A DNA stretch of 21,859 nucleotides from Byssochlamys sp. IMV 00236 (lineage: Eukaryota > Ascomycota > Eurotiomycetes > Eurotiales > Thermoascaceae), in assembly GCA_001931875.2 (NCBI GenBank), contig MSJH02000113.1:1-21859 (forward strand), given 5' to 3'. Positions within the stretch are counted from its first letter, which is position 1. Every line of letters begins with the position of its first letter. Positions 8,785 through 18,540 of the stretch are shown one piece after another. Position numbers and translations under genes: made by a program. The notes beneath the pieces were generated by a model, which was given only the letters and a program-made list of their open reading frames with translations, did no database searches and had not been told where the DNA came from.

Positions 8785-11574
8785 TTTATTGAAAGTTGAT
8801 CCATTTGAGCATCAAGATTCCTAGAAACAACAAGACTCCATATCATTCTTTTCTTATTTAAAAAAAAGCATAATCTTACCTTATCATTTGTTCTGACTCT
8901 AGTTGACGTCTATGACAATAGTCTTTACATGCATCACAAAATGACTTTAATCCCTTTGCATGTTCAGTATAAAACTAATAAAAAAAAGTATATTAGACGT
9001 TGAGTGTATTAGTAACTGTCAACATACCTTAAGTCCCTCCGACAGATTGGTTCTAATCTCTTTATATTTCAGATACGCCTGGTGAAGATTTTGAAGCGCC
9101 TTTTCTCTTTTAGCTGATCCGTTATTAGACGTTCCTGTCATATATTGATGATATGCATCATTCAACTGTCTTAATATAATGCTTTGTTGCTCATCTTCCT
9201 TGTCCACTGTCATTACAAAACTATCATATTTCCGTAGGTTAACAATGAACAAATCTTCAAATTGTGCTGCTTCAATCTTGACCGTAGGTGATTTGGCTGT
9301 TAGTTCTGCTGCCTTCTTTAACAAGGCTGGAGAAATATCATCTGCATTGGCTGCCTTTTTGGCTTGATCAATCAAGTCTCTACGAATTCTCAAATGTTGA
9401 TTCATGTCTTCTATGAGTCGTTTGATACGAAGCAAGCTGTCTTGTTGGGATTTGCCATTTTCTGTACCATCATCTGACGGAATAGATTCCTCAAGTTCCT
9501 CTCTTGTTAAAGTTAGGATGCTTATAATCTTTGACCATGTATCCAGTCTGCTCTTGACAATAGCATCTGCCTTTTGAGCAGATGTTATAGTGTGTCTATG
9601 TTTCTGTCCTTGAGCTACTAGTTGTCGTGTTAACGTTGTGGATTCTGGTCGGTTCCATGCTGCTGATGTCTATGTTAACTCTCGCACATCTACCAAATTA
9701 CACACTATCACGTCGTTACCTGAAGTATACTTTGATCGAAGCGCCTCATCCGTTTCCTGTTCTTCATCTAGAGCATTAAAAGCCTCCTCTAGAATGTTTG
9801 CATTTCTAGAAGAGGCCTTTTGAACCTGCTCCCACATATTATATAATGCTTGTATGCCGCCTTCACTTCTTACTTCGGCCGCTTGTCTCAGAATGGACTC
9901 TGGTAACCCCGTTGTATGTTCAGCCGTAGCCAATAATGTAGGTAGGTTTAATGATTCAACAGAACTAATGTCTAATTAATTCAGGGTTGTAGCTACGTAT
10001 CTTGTATGTACCTGTGGTATACGCCTGTCAATTCTTCAAGTTTCGCTATAATATCTTCTTTCACCAATCGCTCTTTTCTGTCTACGTATACGCTAGCCGC
10101 CTGATGAACTGCAAATGGAACAAGTTTCTGAAATAAGGGCAAACCAATGATAGGATGAGGTGGTGTGTCCAGACTGCTTTCATTATTGAGCATAAGGGGC
10201 ACAGGATCAGAAATCTCTGGAGGAGCAGTAGCTTTGACCATTTGAGTCTTCAAGATTGGCTGTAAGGATGATACGGGTGGTACTCTTGCTAAATAGATAA
10301 CATCATTATCTTTTTGGGCTCTTGCAAGGTTTGTTGAGATAATCTGCTGTAGTGATTTCAAGTCATTGACGACAGGTATAGAAAGAAGTTTTTGATTGGC
10401 TTTGATAATTTCTGATGCACGCTTCACGATATCGGACGCAAAGTGTAATCGAGCTAATTCTTCACCATATTTGTCCAAGGATAGACATTCGCATGATTTT
10501 CTGAACTGAGCAGCCGCTTTAAAATGAAATGCCTTGACTTGTACATGGATTAACCATGACTTTGGGTATACATTTTGAACGAATGAGTTGGAAGCAAACT
10601 CATAAGCAGCATCATAAAACTCGGATATCTTGATCGCCAACCTTGCGATCGTTCCGTCACGAAGTTGATCCATCGCAGCCTTCTGCCAGACGCACTCTTG
10701 TGCTTGCGCAAGCATCAGATGAATCAACGTCTGTAGAGCATAGGTTGACAAATCGATCGTTGGTGCGATCCTCATCTCGGGTATAACAACATCTAGCAAA
10801 TGTTGAAAACAGCCTGCTGAGCTCTGCAGCACTGTGGCATCAATACATAGCCGAAGAATAGGACAAGATAGAATCTTTTTAAAACGATAAACTTGCCTGA
10901 AAATAATTGCATGCTCGTTTTACTCCCTCGGTTGTTGATCGATCTTCTGCGTTTCCAAGTTGGCTGTATATGGCGCCTATTGAGTATAGAATACATGCCT
11001 TTTCATAATTCATATTTCGATGAGCTATTTCCTCACAGTAGAGAAGAGGATGGGATCAAGGTTAGCTTTAGTTTTTTTTTGCTCTTTAATAAAATCTGAT
11101 TTACCTATTATCTGCGGTGCTTCCATTGCAGTTGATACGTACCAAGGAAACTCGATACCAACCTATCAATTTAAATATGAGCAAGATATAATCAACTATA
11201 AAAGTAATATACAAACATCAATAGGAAACTTGGAACTGATAAATACAAGCTGAGCATAGTACCTAAAAGAGTATGTTATTATTGTACATGGTCATGTCTC
11301 TTAATTTCTTCATAATGTACTTGATAAGTCTGTTGAGTGACTTTTCATTTGCTTCCATAAAGATACAATCGTTTCTTAGTTCGTCCAAGATTCGAAAGTC
11401 ATCTGTATATAAATCCGGATGCTCGGCATAACCGTTGGAAATGTATTCTCTCAAGTAGGGAGTCATAAAGACACGATCAGTACTTTTGGGATTACAGGCT
11501 AACATATTGGTCATTTCTACTGAGCTATCAGCAAGTGAAGGTGAACGACTGAGTTTATTTGTTGGAGATAACAT
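8781..11574 (-). CDS. BRO1/ALIX-family protein, PalA/Rim20-like (pH signalling)
   Basis: Nine exons on the minus strand: 11574-11321, 11262-11217, 11162-11105, 11024-10897, 10823-10012, 9964-9720, 9659-9028, 8974-8880, 8820-8781 (2310 nt, 769 residues). PalA/Rim20 links ESCRT-III to the Rim101/PacC alkaline-pH protease complex on endosomes. The BRO1 domain begins near [20 protein letters not shown] and continues with [26 protein letters not shown] and [20 protein letters not shown]. It ends near the [20 protein letters not shown] segment. The V-shaped coiled-coil domain includes [20 protein letters not shown] and [10 protein letters not shown], and ends in [13 protein letters not shown]. The protein stops just after the V domain and lacks the Pro-rich tail of ALIX/Bro1, which favours PalA/Rim20, although the two are hard to separate by eye. 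Intron 4 (10824-10896) appears to be GC-AG. A shorter start, at [12 protein letters not shown], is possible. Confidence 0.85.
10824..10896 (-). other. GC-AG intron in the PalA-like gene
   Basis: On the minus strand the exon ends TATTTTCAG and the intron begins GCAAGT, the optimal extended donor for the rare GC-AG class. It ends CTGCAG. Splicing here is phase 0 and gives [13 protein letters not shown], matching the uninterrupted BRO1 helix. The alternative GT donor four bases on, with acceptor CCACAG, would insert four residues (AMLQ) into that helix. Confidence 0.6.
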
Positions 11575-11811
11575 AATGGGCTGAAAAAGAAAAGAGAAAG
11601 AGAGAGAAAAAAGAAAGTTACAATGTCAGATCTCCTTCATGAAACCAAAGGTTACACACACCATAAACAACAACACTCCCACCTGACTCTATAAATCCAA
11701 CTATTACTATTGCAACCAATACTATCCTCTCCCCCTCAGTAACCATCATCTCTTGTAGGCAAGCTTCACTGTATTTTAATGCTTTTATTAAAATAGAGCA
11801 AGATAAAAAAA
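11575..11811 (-). other. Spacer between RPT1 and the PalA-like gene
   Basis: Both neighbours read leftward, so this holds the RPT1 3' UTR and the promoter/5' UTR of the PalA-like gene. On the minus strand a pyrimidine tract (CTTTCTTTTTTCTCTCTCTT..., complement of about 11584-11620) precedes the PalA start, a common feature of fungal promoters. The frame of RPT1 stays open by chance into this region in unspliced translation. Confidence 0.5.
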
Positions 11812-13446
11812 CTAATTCCACATAAGATACTATTATGATAATAAGTGAGTCTTTTGCACTAAATATTAATAAGCAATACTTTACCTTTGGTGTACTGGAG
11901 AATTTCTGGTATCCTTTAATAACCTTATTCACTGACTCCAAAAAGTCCTTTTCGGTAGCAACCTTTCTTCTTGCACGAATAGCAAACATACCTGCCTCTG
12001 TACAGACACTTCGTAATTCAGCACCAGTAGCATTTGGACATAATCTAGCAATCAATTCATAACGGATATCTCTTTCGACGCTCATGCTTTTTGCGTGAAT
12101 TTTCAAAATATGAGCACGTCCTTCTAAATCAGGTAAACCAAATTCAACACGACGATCCAGACGACCAGGTCTCAAAAGAGCCGGGTCTAATGTGTCTGGT
12201 CTGTTTGTAGCCATCAGCACCTTAATGTTGCCTCTTGGATCAAAACCATCCAGTTGATTAATCAATTCTAACATTGTACGCTGAACTTCATTATCACCGC
12301 CAGCTCCATCATCAAATCTAGCACCACCAATAGCATCTACTTCGTCAAAAAAGATAATACAAGCCTTCTTTGTTCTTGCCATCTCAAATAATTCACGAAC
12401 CATACGTGCACCTTCACCAACATACTTTTGTACAAGTTCCGAACCGATAACACGAATGAATGTAGCATCCGTTCTGTTGGCTACAGCACGAGCACAGAGG
12501 GTTTTACCTGTACCAGGAGGACCATAAAGCAAGACACCTTTAGGAGGATCAATACCGAGATTTACAAATCGCTCAGGTTGGAGAAGTGGTAACTCAACTA
12601 CTTCACGAAGACGTTCGATCTGCTCTTTACAACCACCAACATCGCTGTATGTAACATCTGGCTTTTCTTCTACCTGCATCATCGTGACAGAAGGATCAAT
12701 TTTAGGTGGCAAAGGGATTTGAATTTGATATTTTGTACGGTCAACACTAATAAAAGCGTATTAGACATATCAATACACGCCAACAGTAGTTAAATTTACC
12801 CAACACGCATTCCTTCTTCAATATCAGTTGGAGAGACATGTCGAACTAATTCCACGACAAACTTTGCGATTTGCTTTACATTAATCACATATTTTGGATC
12901 TTCATTATTTTCTCCTTGAATGATTTTTGTGCAGCGAGCAACTTGTAAAGGCTGCTCTTCTTGCATTCTTTGTTTATCAGCGGGAATATCCCACAAGTTG
13001 GGAGCAGCTAAACCTGTGTCAGATTCCTTGACACCTGTAATTACTTTAGTACATGACATAATGCTTAAAATTAGATGAGAGAATACCTATATGTTCATTA
13101 ACACGCTTTTGAATATCCTTAAGGTCTTGCTCTAAAGTCTTTAATTCCTTTGTATAAGGGCCTTGTCCCTGTTAGGATTGCTTTTAGTCTACGTTTTGTT
13201 GTCACTACTGTTTATAATCATTTACATATGTTTTTAAAAGCTTTATATCTCCTTCATCCAAAGCTATTTATGCAATTATTAACATCCGATTGATGACGAA
13301 TCTACTGCTTTTCATATTTACCAACAATCTTTTCTTTATTTTCGTTGTCTTCGACATTTCCTTCGTCTATATTCATATGTTAGCTTCCTTTAACTGTGCT
13401 AATAAAAGTATCTTTTACATTTTTCCCAATCAGATTTTGGTGGCAT
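11812..13446 (-). CDS. RPT1: 26S proteasome regulatory particle AAA-ATPase Rpt1 (PSMC2 orthologue)
   Basis: Seven exons on the minus strand: 13446-13419, 13366-13322, 13263-13226, 13168-13087, 13034-12800, 12746-11885, 11829-11812 (1308 nt, 435 residues). Rpt1 is one of six ATPases that unfold substrates and feed them into the proteasome core. The N-terminus [13 protein letters not shown] and [18 protein letters not shown] lead to a coiled coil, the OB fold with [12 protein letters not shown] and [19 protein letters not shown]. The AAA domain has Walker A GPPGTGKT (218-225), Walker B IIFFDE (273-278), the [17 protein letters not shown] pore/ISS region and arginine fingers in [10 protein letters not shown]. 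The first exon is only 28 nt and the last 18 nt (YLMWN). The last exon was chosen because it follows a CATAATAG acceptor in phase after KFSSTPK, the point where Rpt1 proteins end five residues later. Confidence 0.93.
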
Positions 13447-14012
13447 GTTGATTTATATTGGATTGTTTGTTAAAAAAAAAAAAGAAAGAGCAAGAAATAA
13501 ATGCTGCTCGAACTCTCAAACTTACGTGTCCTGCTGTGACGGTGATGACGACGAAGATGCGGTGTTATCAACCCACTTTTAAGGTCAGTCAATAATGACT
13601 GACTTCAAATCATTTTTGTTTTTGGTTCTCTGATGAGAATTATTTATTGAAACATCAATAAATCCTTTATATCCTTTATATAAAGTAAAACCCATTTTTC
13701 CCTTTTCTGTTTTCTTAAATTCTGATCTTAGTATGTCATTTATATTACCTGTCAGAGCATTTTCAAACTTCTTTTATTTATCTTATTTGTCTTTTATTAC
13801 TTAATTACTTATTTGATCTATCAAAGATCTGGTGGCCACTACAAAGCGAACCCTTAACAACATTTACTAATTCTACACTGCGTTTGAATCTTTGCTTTTT
13901 GAGTTGCACTCACTTAAATCACTCCAAAAAGATAATGATGACGTTGGTATTTCTTTCAAATCAGAGTAGAATAAAATACTTACTAGTGCAACTGGTCATT
14001 TAATAGTGCTGA
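13447..14012. other. Gap upstream of RPT1
   Basis: About 570 bases without a recognisable gene. The first 150 contain the probable RPT1 promoter, with a poly-A run near 13471-13482 and a perfect inverted repeat at 13584-13603. The remainder is AT-rich with stops in all frames. It runs into the C-terminal end of Fanzor remnant C. Confidence 0.5.
13584..13603. repeat. Perfect inverted repeat GTCAGTCA-ataa-TGACTGAC
   Basis: Eight-base arms flank a four-base loop, about 140 bases upstream of the RPT1 start codon. The TGACTGAC arms resemble bZIP half-sites, which would fit a regulatory element, but the position could be coincidental. Confidence 0.5.
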
Positions 14013-14880
14013 TTAAAGCACTCTATTAAATGCAGCATGTCTTGATCGACTATTAACATAATCTGCAACAATCGACCGAATGTTCAATGCTGCGTTGACG
14101 TCTCGGTTCCAGACCTATCATTGAATGAAGTTGACAGTATTAAAATAGAATAATCAGTAGTTGTAACTAAGCAAAAGTGACTTGTTAATTTTCCATCATG
14201 ACCATTACCGACTGAACACTGTCTACAAGGTTTCAACGGGGTATACAAGGGTTCATAGCCTATTTGTAAATGATTAGGCTGGAACATAAACCTGAAGCGT
14301 TCAAAGTTTGGCAGATATACCTGTTTGCGTTTTATTGAAACAGAAACTGAATCGAGTAATAATTCTATTGTCATAATCTATACACTGTTTAACACGATTT
14401 TTATCTATTCTCCATTTAAACGTCTCTTTTCTAAAAAGAATTAAATAGAGGTCAATATCTTGTACAGCTGTGAATATTAATAATATTTGCATACTTATGA
14501 TCATAGTCATGTCATCTTTCAGGCACAGCAATGTCCTCTAAATCGTTTTTGTAATGGCTGCAAACTCTTGACATCCTGTATTCATCAACTAATGTTACTA
14601 TCCCTTTTTTCGATAAATGCCTGTGTAATTTCTATTGCCTGTATTAGATATAATTGCATATTTTTGTAAATTCATTATATCTTTGTGGGTGTAGGAGTAA
14701 ATGGACGCATAGAGCTTGGAAGGCTTGCAAAAATGACTCTCCTATGGTGTTGACCTTGAAATCCAGCATTCCTGCGATATAGCTGTCTCTCTGCTCTCAT
14801 TCTCTGCTTGTACTTCCAGAAGCTGCTACATTTCCAGTAGAAGTTTGCAGTAATACGAATTTCATAACTCACTTTACCCA
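14013..14880 (-). pseudogene. Fanzor (TnpB-like) remnant C, C-terminal half
   Basis: Read on the minus strand, three separate frames carry the C-terminal blocks of a Fanzor-type nuclease in the expected order. First is an aromatic/basic helix region (FWKYKQRMRAERQLYRR) followed by HRRVIFASLPSSMRPFTPTP, which fits the RuvC-II strand and PTP loop. Next comes VTLVDEYRMSRVCSHY with KNDLEDIAVPER (14601-14512), the conserved DE-Y/F-R-T/M-S block before the zinc ribbon, where the second Cys of the first pair is Tyr. Then LKPCRQCSVGNG. Last is VWNRDVNAALNIRSIVADY with the RuvC-III Asp (complement of 14100-14102), ending at TAA 14015-14013. RuvC-I and the N-terminus are missing: the remnant is cut at about 14880, where MULE transposase sequence in the opposite orientation begins. 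Its motifs differ from A and B, so it represents a different Fanzor lineage. Confidence 0.65.
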
Positions 14881-14904
14881 AAAGTACCTTATTGATGATG
14901 AGTT

Positions 14905-15727
14905 CATGCGTTGATCTGCTGCTTACCAACCATAAATTTTCACCAATATGGAAATGAATAACAATATTGAGAGTTGGTATAACCAATTGAAAACAAATTA
15001 TTTACAAATAAAGAGGAACAGAAGGCTGGATCTCTTAATCTTTATCTTGGTTGATGATGGTCATCCCGATTTTATGCACAACACCGTAAGGATGGCCGTC
15101 AATATCGGACGTATGAGCTCAGAGACTAGAGAGGCAAGAAAGAGAATGATTGCAGCAGAAGAAGTCAATGAGCTGTCACTAAAGGATATATTGATGAAGA
15201 AGTCTGTTATATTGTCGAGTCTCCCACGACGGAAGCTGTATACGATATATCAACTGAGCAAAGAATGATGACTGCTGATAACTGCATAGACTTTCAATAA
15301 AATAAGAGTGCCTGTAAGCATATGTATTTGGTTTATCGCTTCGATAAAAGCTGTGCCGTTTACATTCAAGGTAAATTGTCACGACAGTAATAAGAGAAAT
15401 GCTACAGTGCACTTATATTACCTAGAAATTGACTCTAGCTTGAGAGCTCATACCATGAGTAGTATCGAAGAAGTTACTGAAAACTCTAATGTATTTCAAT
15501 CAGAAGCTAGAAGTAGAATGGATGAGGTGTTGATAGACATCACGAATATATGCAGACAAGCTTTAAAAAGTTGTATACATTTAACTTTTGAAAATAACAA
15601 CAGACTGTCACAAATATATAATGAGCCAAGACAGTTGTTGCCAGCTAATGAAGAGATGCAGCTTCCACCAAATATAAATATGCAAGTCAGCCATCCCAAG
15701 TTTTAAAGTTCAGAAAGAGGGGCAAAA
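14905..15727 (+). pseudogene. MULE-type transposase C-terminal fragment with SWIM finger, copy 1
   Basis: Broken reading frames encode the C-terminal part of a Mutator-like (MULE/FAR1-type) transposase. They give SAAYQP, IFTNMEMNNNIESWYNQLKT, RNRRLDLLIFILVDDGHPDF and IGRMSSETREARKRMIAAEE. After a frameshift come DEEVCYIVESPTTEAVYDIS and a degraded SWIM zinc finger, where the first Cys is Asp and an in-frame TAA interrupts it before NKSACKHMYLVYRFDKS. A coiled-coil-like tail (15308-15706) follows. Copy 2 at 19322-20145, in inverted orientation, aligns across the whole length. The catalytic DDE core is absent. The fragment directly abuts Fanzor remnant C. Confidence 0.7.
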
Positions 15728-15821
15728 TACCGAAGCGGCAACGTCATACTTAGTGGCTTAGTATCGTTCTTTTTACAGAGCAATAACTCAATGTCCTACT
15801 TTTTTTTAACAAGAGAATAAA

Positions 15822-17631
15822 ATGGATTCGTACGATTTAGACCGAAAGCGAAAAGCAGAAGAAGATCTATATGAAGATGTAGCTTATAAGAAGATTCAGT
15901 TAGAAAATATCAATAACGAAAAAGAAGAAGAAAAAGAAGCTGATAATGGGGTAAAAGAACAGAAAGAAGAACTCGAACATGATGCTGTTGCCAAACCAGA
16001 AGAAGAAACAGATACAACAAAAGAAGAGCCCACTGCTGCTGCTGCTACAAAGCGAAAATCTCCTCCCCCTGCAGATACTATCATTCCTTTTGACCGTTTG
16101 ATTGTACTTCACGTAGAAGCCACTTGTGATGAAAATCCCACTAATCCAGCAGCAGTTCAAGTGACAAAAGAGAATTCAGAAATAATTGGTAACAACTCTA
16201 GTTTAAGCAGGCTGACTGAAAGCATAACGACTATTTTATTTAGAGCTCTCCTTTGTCGTGCTTGATGCTCATACTTTGGAAACATTACATTCAAGACAGA
16301 TTTATGTTAAGCCTGAACGTACACCATTAACGAGCTTTTGTACAGAAGTTACGGGTATTCGATGGAGCTCATTAGAATCTGCTGGCACGTTAAAGAATGC
16401 TATTGATGAATTGGACAATTATATAAAAGCAAATATTGAGGAACAAAAGAAGAGCTTTTGCTTTGTCACCCATGGTGGCTGGGTTCTTCGTATTCAGCTG
16501 CCTCGTGAAAGTCGCGATAAGAATGTAGAATTACCACCTTATTTAGCATATTGCCGCATGTTTGATTTGAAGCAAGAGATTCAACGTTGGCAAGTTCATC
16601 ATCCAGAAGTCAGCTTCCGCTCTACCTCTTTACGTGATTTATGTGATTTATTCAAGTTAAACCGCGTCAGAGATCAAACAGTTGGACTTAATGCATGCTT
16701 TACAACAATTAACATCATTCGCTATTTGACTAGTTTTCGTCACCCAGATGTATTTGTACATCCTATCGATACCAATGCAGACCTGAAGCAGTTTAAAAAA
16801 GAGGAATCTTTGGTGATCCATTTAGCTGGATTACCTTATGAAGTAACTCAAGGTGAATTAGAAGCCTGGTTCTCTTCTAATGGACTCAGACCTACAACAA
16901 TGTGGATGATTCAACCAGGAGACCATTCTAAACCTAGCATATCTGGATTTGTTGTCTTTCAGTCACATGCAGATGCTATGCGAGCACTTGCTCTAAATGG
17001 ACGTTGTTTAGGTGATAGACCAATTGAGGTATGTCCAAGTTCGTCTAGGGTGGTGGATGCTGCGGGTAATATGTTGGTCTCTTTCCCCTTACAAGCTAAA
17101 AGTAGACATTTACGGCCAGGTGATTGGAACTGTTCAAACTGTGGATTTCATAATTTTGCCTCAAGACGCTATTGTTTCAAGTGTAACTTTGAAAACCCCT
17201 CTCCTTCGCCTCATGCGGGAACTTATGTCCCTCATACGAATCCTTATGATTGGACGTGCCCTAACCAAACATGTAATTATCACAACTATGCTTCTCGTAT
17301 GCAGTGTAAGAAATGTGGAGCCTATAAACCCGGAGGAAATAAGTTAGTGAACACAATGCCGAGGAATAGTGGACAGTATTCATCACACTATGCTCCTCCT
17401 CCTTCTGCAGGTGGCCCTGCTGCTACCGGCCCTAGTGGCTACGGTGGCTATACGGGTGGCCGTCCTCATCATCACATTACCTTTAGACCAGGCGATTGGT
17501 ACTGTCCAAACCCTGCCTGTGGATTCCAAAATTTTGCATCTCGTCAAAGTTGCTTTAGATGCTACACACCTAATCCTAATCAACAACAGCAACAACAGCA
17601 ACAACAACCCACACAGCAGTACTGGAGATAA
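15822..17631 (+). CDS. Nrp1-like RNA-binding protein: ERI1-type exonuclease-like domain, RRM, three RanBP2 zinc fingers
   Basis: Two exons, 15822-16188 and 16244-17631, separated by a 55-bp GT-AG intron (584 residues). The N-terminus is a charged, disordered stretch. Residues about 88-290 resemble the DEDDh exonuclease fold of ERI1/3'hExo (VEATCDEN; VKPERTPLTSFCTEVTGI; FVTHGGWVLRIQLPRES; RSTSLRDLCDLF; NIIRYL), but catalytic residues are lost: motif I Asp is His97, motif II Asp is Gly201, and the motif III His and Asp are replaced near 268-273. An RRM follows (about 311-389; LVIHLAGLPYEVTQGELEAW, SGFVVFQSHADAMRAL). Then come three RanBP2-type fingers (about 415-437, 458-480, 539-562; WNCSNCGFHNFASRRYCFKC, WTCPNQTC, WYCPNPACGFQNFASRQSCF) and a Gln tract. 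This architecture matches the Asn-rich protein Nrp1 group, stress-granule-associated RNA-binding proteins. Binding of RNA is inferred, and nuclease activity looks unlikely. Confidence 0.82.
17581..17607 (+). repeat. CAA/CAG trinucleotide tract (poly-Gln)
   Basis: A short CAA/CAG-rich run encodes nine Gln near the C-terminus of the Nrp1-like protein. Mixed codons suggest protein-level selection for a Gln patch rather than a pure slippage tract. Confidence 0.8.
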
Positions 17632-18085
17632 AGCTCAAATCGAACATACTGTGTATAAACTAATCCAGTGAGAATGGTAAATATTGTCACTTTGCTAGAA
17701 TTTAATGGCACTATGCCAAAAATAAATGCAAAGTAAAATCTATTTGTCTGACTATGCCCAGTTAATTTGTCTTTTTGAGTAAGCAGAAATATCACACAAT
17801 GGATTGATTCACTTTCATTCAAAAAGCTATGCAATGACAAATAGCTTTTTTATAAAGACGGACAGGAGAACGTCTACGATGAACAAGGAATAAATGATCT
17901 CACGGGGAATATTCTGACACAGATCACAGATCCCCAATATTGTCCTGGAATCGGTCACCCCTCAGCAACCCGCAAGTCTACTGAAGAAAAATTGTGAAGG
18001 AAACCAATGATATAAAGCTGAAAGCTGTTATATATAATGATTACAACAACAAGACAGGTGGAAGCGTTATCAGAAAACAAAAGAA
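17632..18085. other. Gap downstream of the Nrp1-like gene
   Basis: The 3' UTR of the Nrp1-like gene comes first. A small hairpin follows at about 17823-17850 (AAAAAGCTAT...ATAGCTTTTT), a possible transcript-end structure or element boundary. From about 17890 the sequence becomes coding-like but broken (DYNNKTGGSVIRKQKK in one frame near 18035-18085), leading into the HTH remnant. Confidence 0.45.
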
Positions 18086-18346
18086 ATGACATGTAAACTT
18101 TCAGAAAAAATCTCTGGTCGTAAAAGCTTCTTCACATTTATACATCAGGAATACATTCGAAATCTACTTGACGAGGATCCTCAGCTTTACACTGAAAATA
18201 CAGTAAAGATATTTTACTGGACGTTGAATTTTTCGAAAGGAAAATTGCCCATAGTGATCAAGCTTCTGTATACCATTGCCCATTCAACTATCGAACAAAC
18301 TAAAGGAAAAGATGATGAAAAATTGGAAGCTACAAGTACAGCTTGA
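18086..18346 (+). pseudogene. Degraded transposase-like helix-turn-helix fragment
   Basis: An 86-codon frame with SGRKSFFTFIHQEYIRNLLD followed by EDPQLYTENTVKIF has the pattern of the second HTH region of fungal Tc1-like transposases (HxxxIxxLLDEDPxLTxxxxxxxL). After that the sequence drifts and ends at TGA. No DDE catalytic block follows. I treat it as a mobile-element relic; a short host gene is a less likely alternative. Confidence 0.4.
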
Positions 18347-18540
18347 AAAGATCAAAAAATGCCTGGAGAAAGGAGATCATTTACCATTCTCACTGTCTTT
18401 ATTGTTTTTTACAAAAAAAAGTATGATCAATATCCTTCTTGTATGATGTTTATGTGTACTAAAGTGAAAGAAATACGGTTCTTTGACGGTCTTATTTCTA
18501 TGTCCTAACAGAGCATTCCTTCTCTTCTTTTTTCCCATTG

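Noticed and set aside
11618..11811. Long C-terminal extension of Rpt1 in unspliced translation
   Set aside because: It follows a GT donor after KFSSTPK and has no family match; a short in-phase last exon at 11829-11812 restores the normal length.
12705..12713. GGTGGCAAA, identical to the yeast proteasome-associated control element bound by Rpn4
   Set aside because: It lies inside the RPT1 coding region on the antisense strand and encodes part of the conserved LPPKID segment; Rpn4-type control is not established for this lineage.
12796..13059. MSCTKVITG... as the start of Rpt1
   Set aside because: The first residues translate intron sequence. Conserved N-terminal exons lie upstream and the acceptor at 13035 precedes GVKESDTGL.
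14948..15268. A stand-alone 106-residue gene
   Set aside because: It is one frame of a broken MULE transposase fragment; homologous sequence continues in other frames on both sides and in copy 2.
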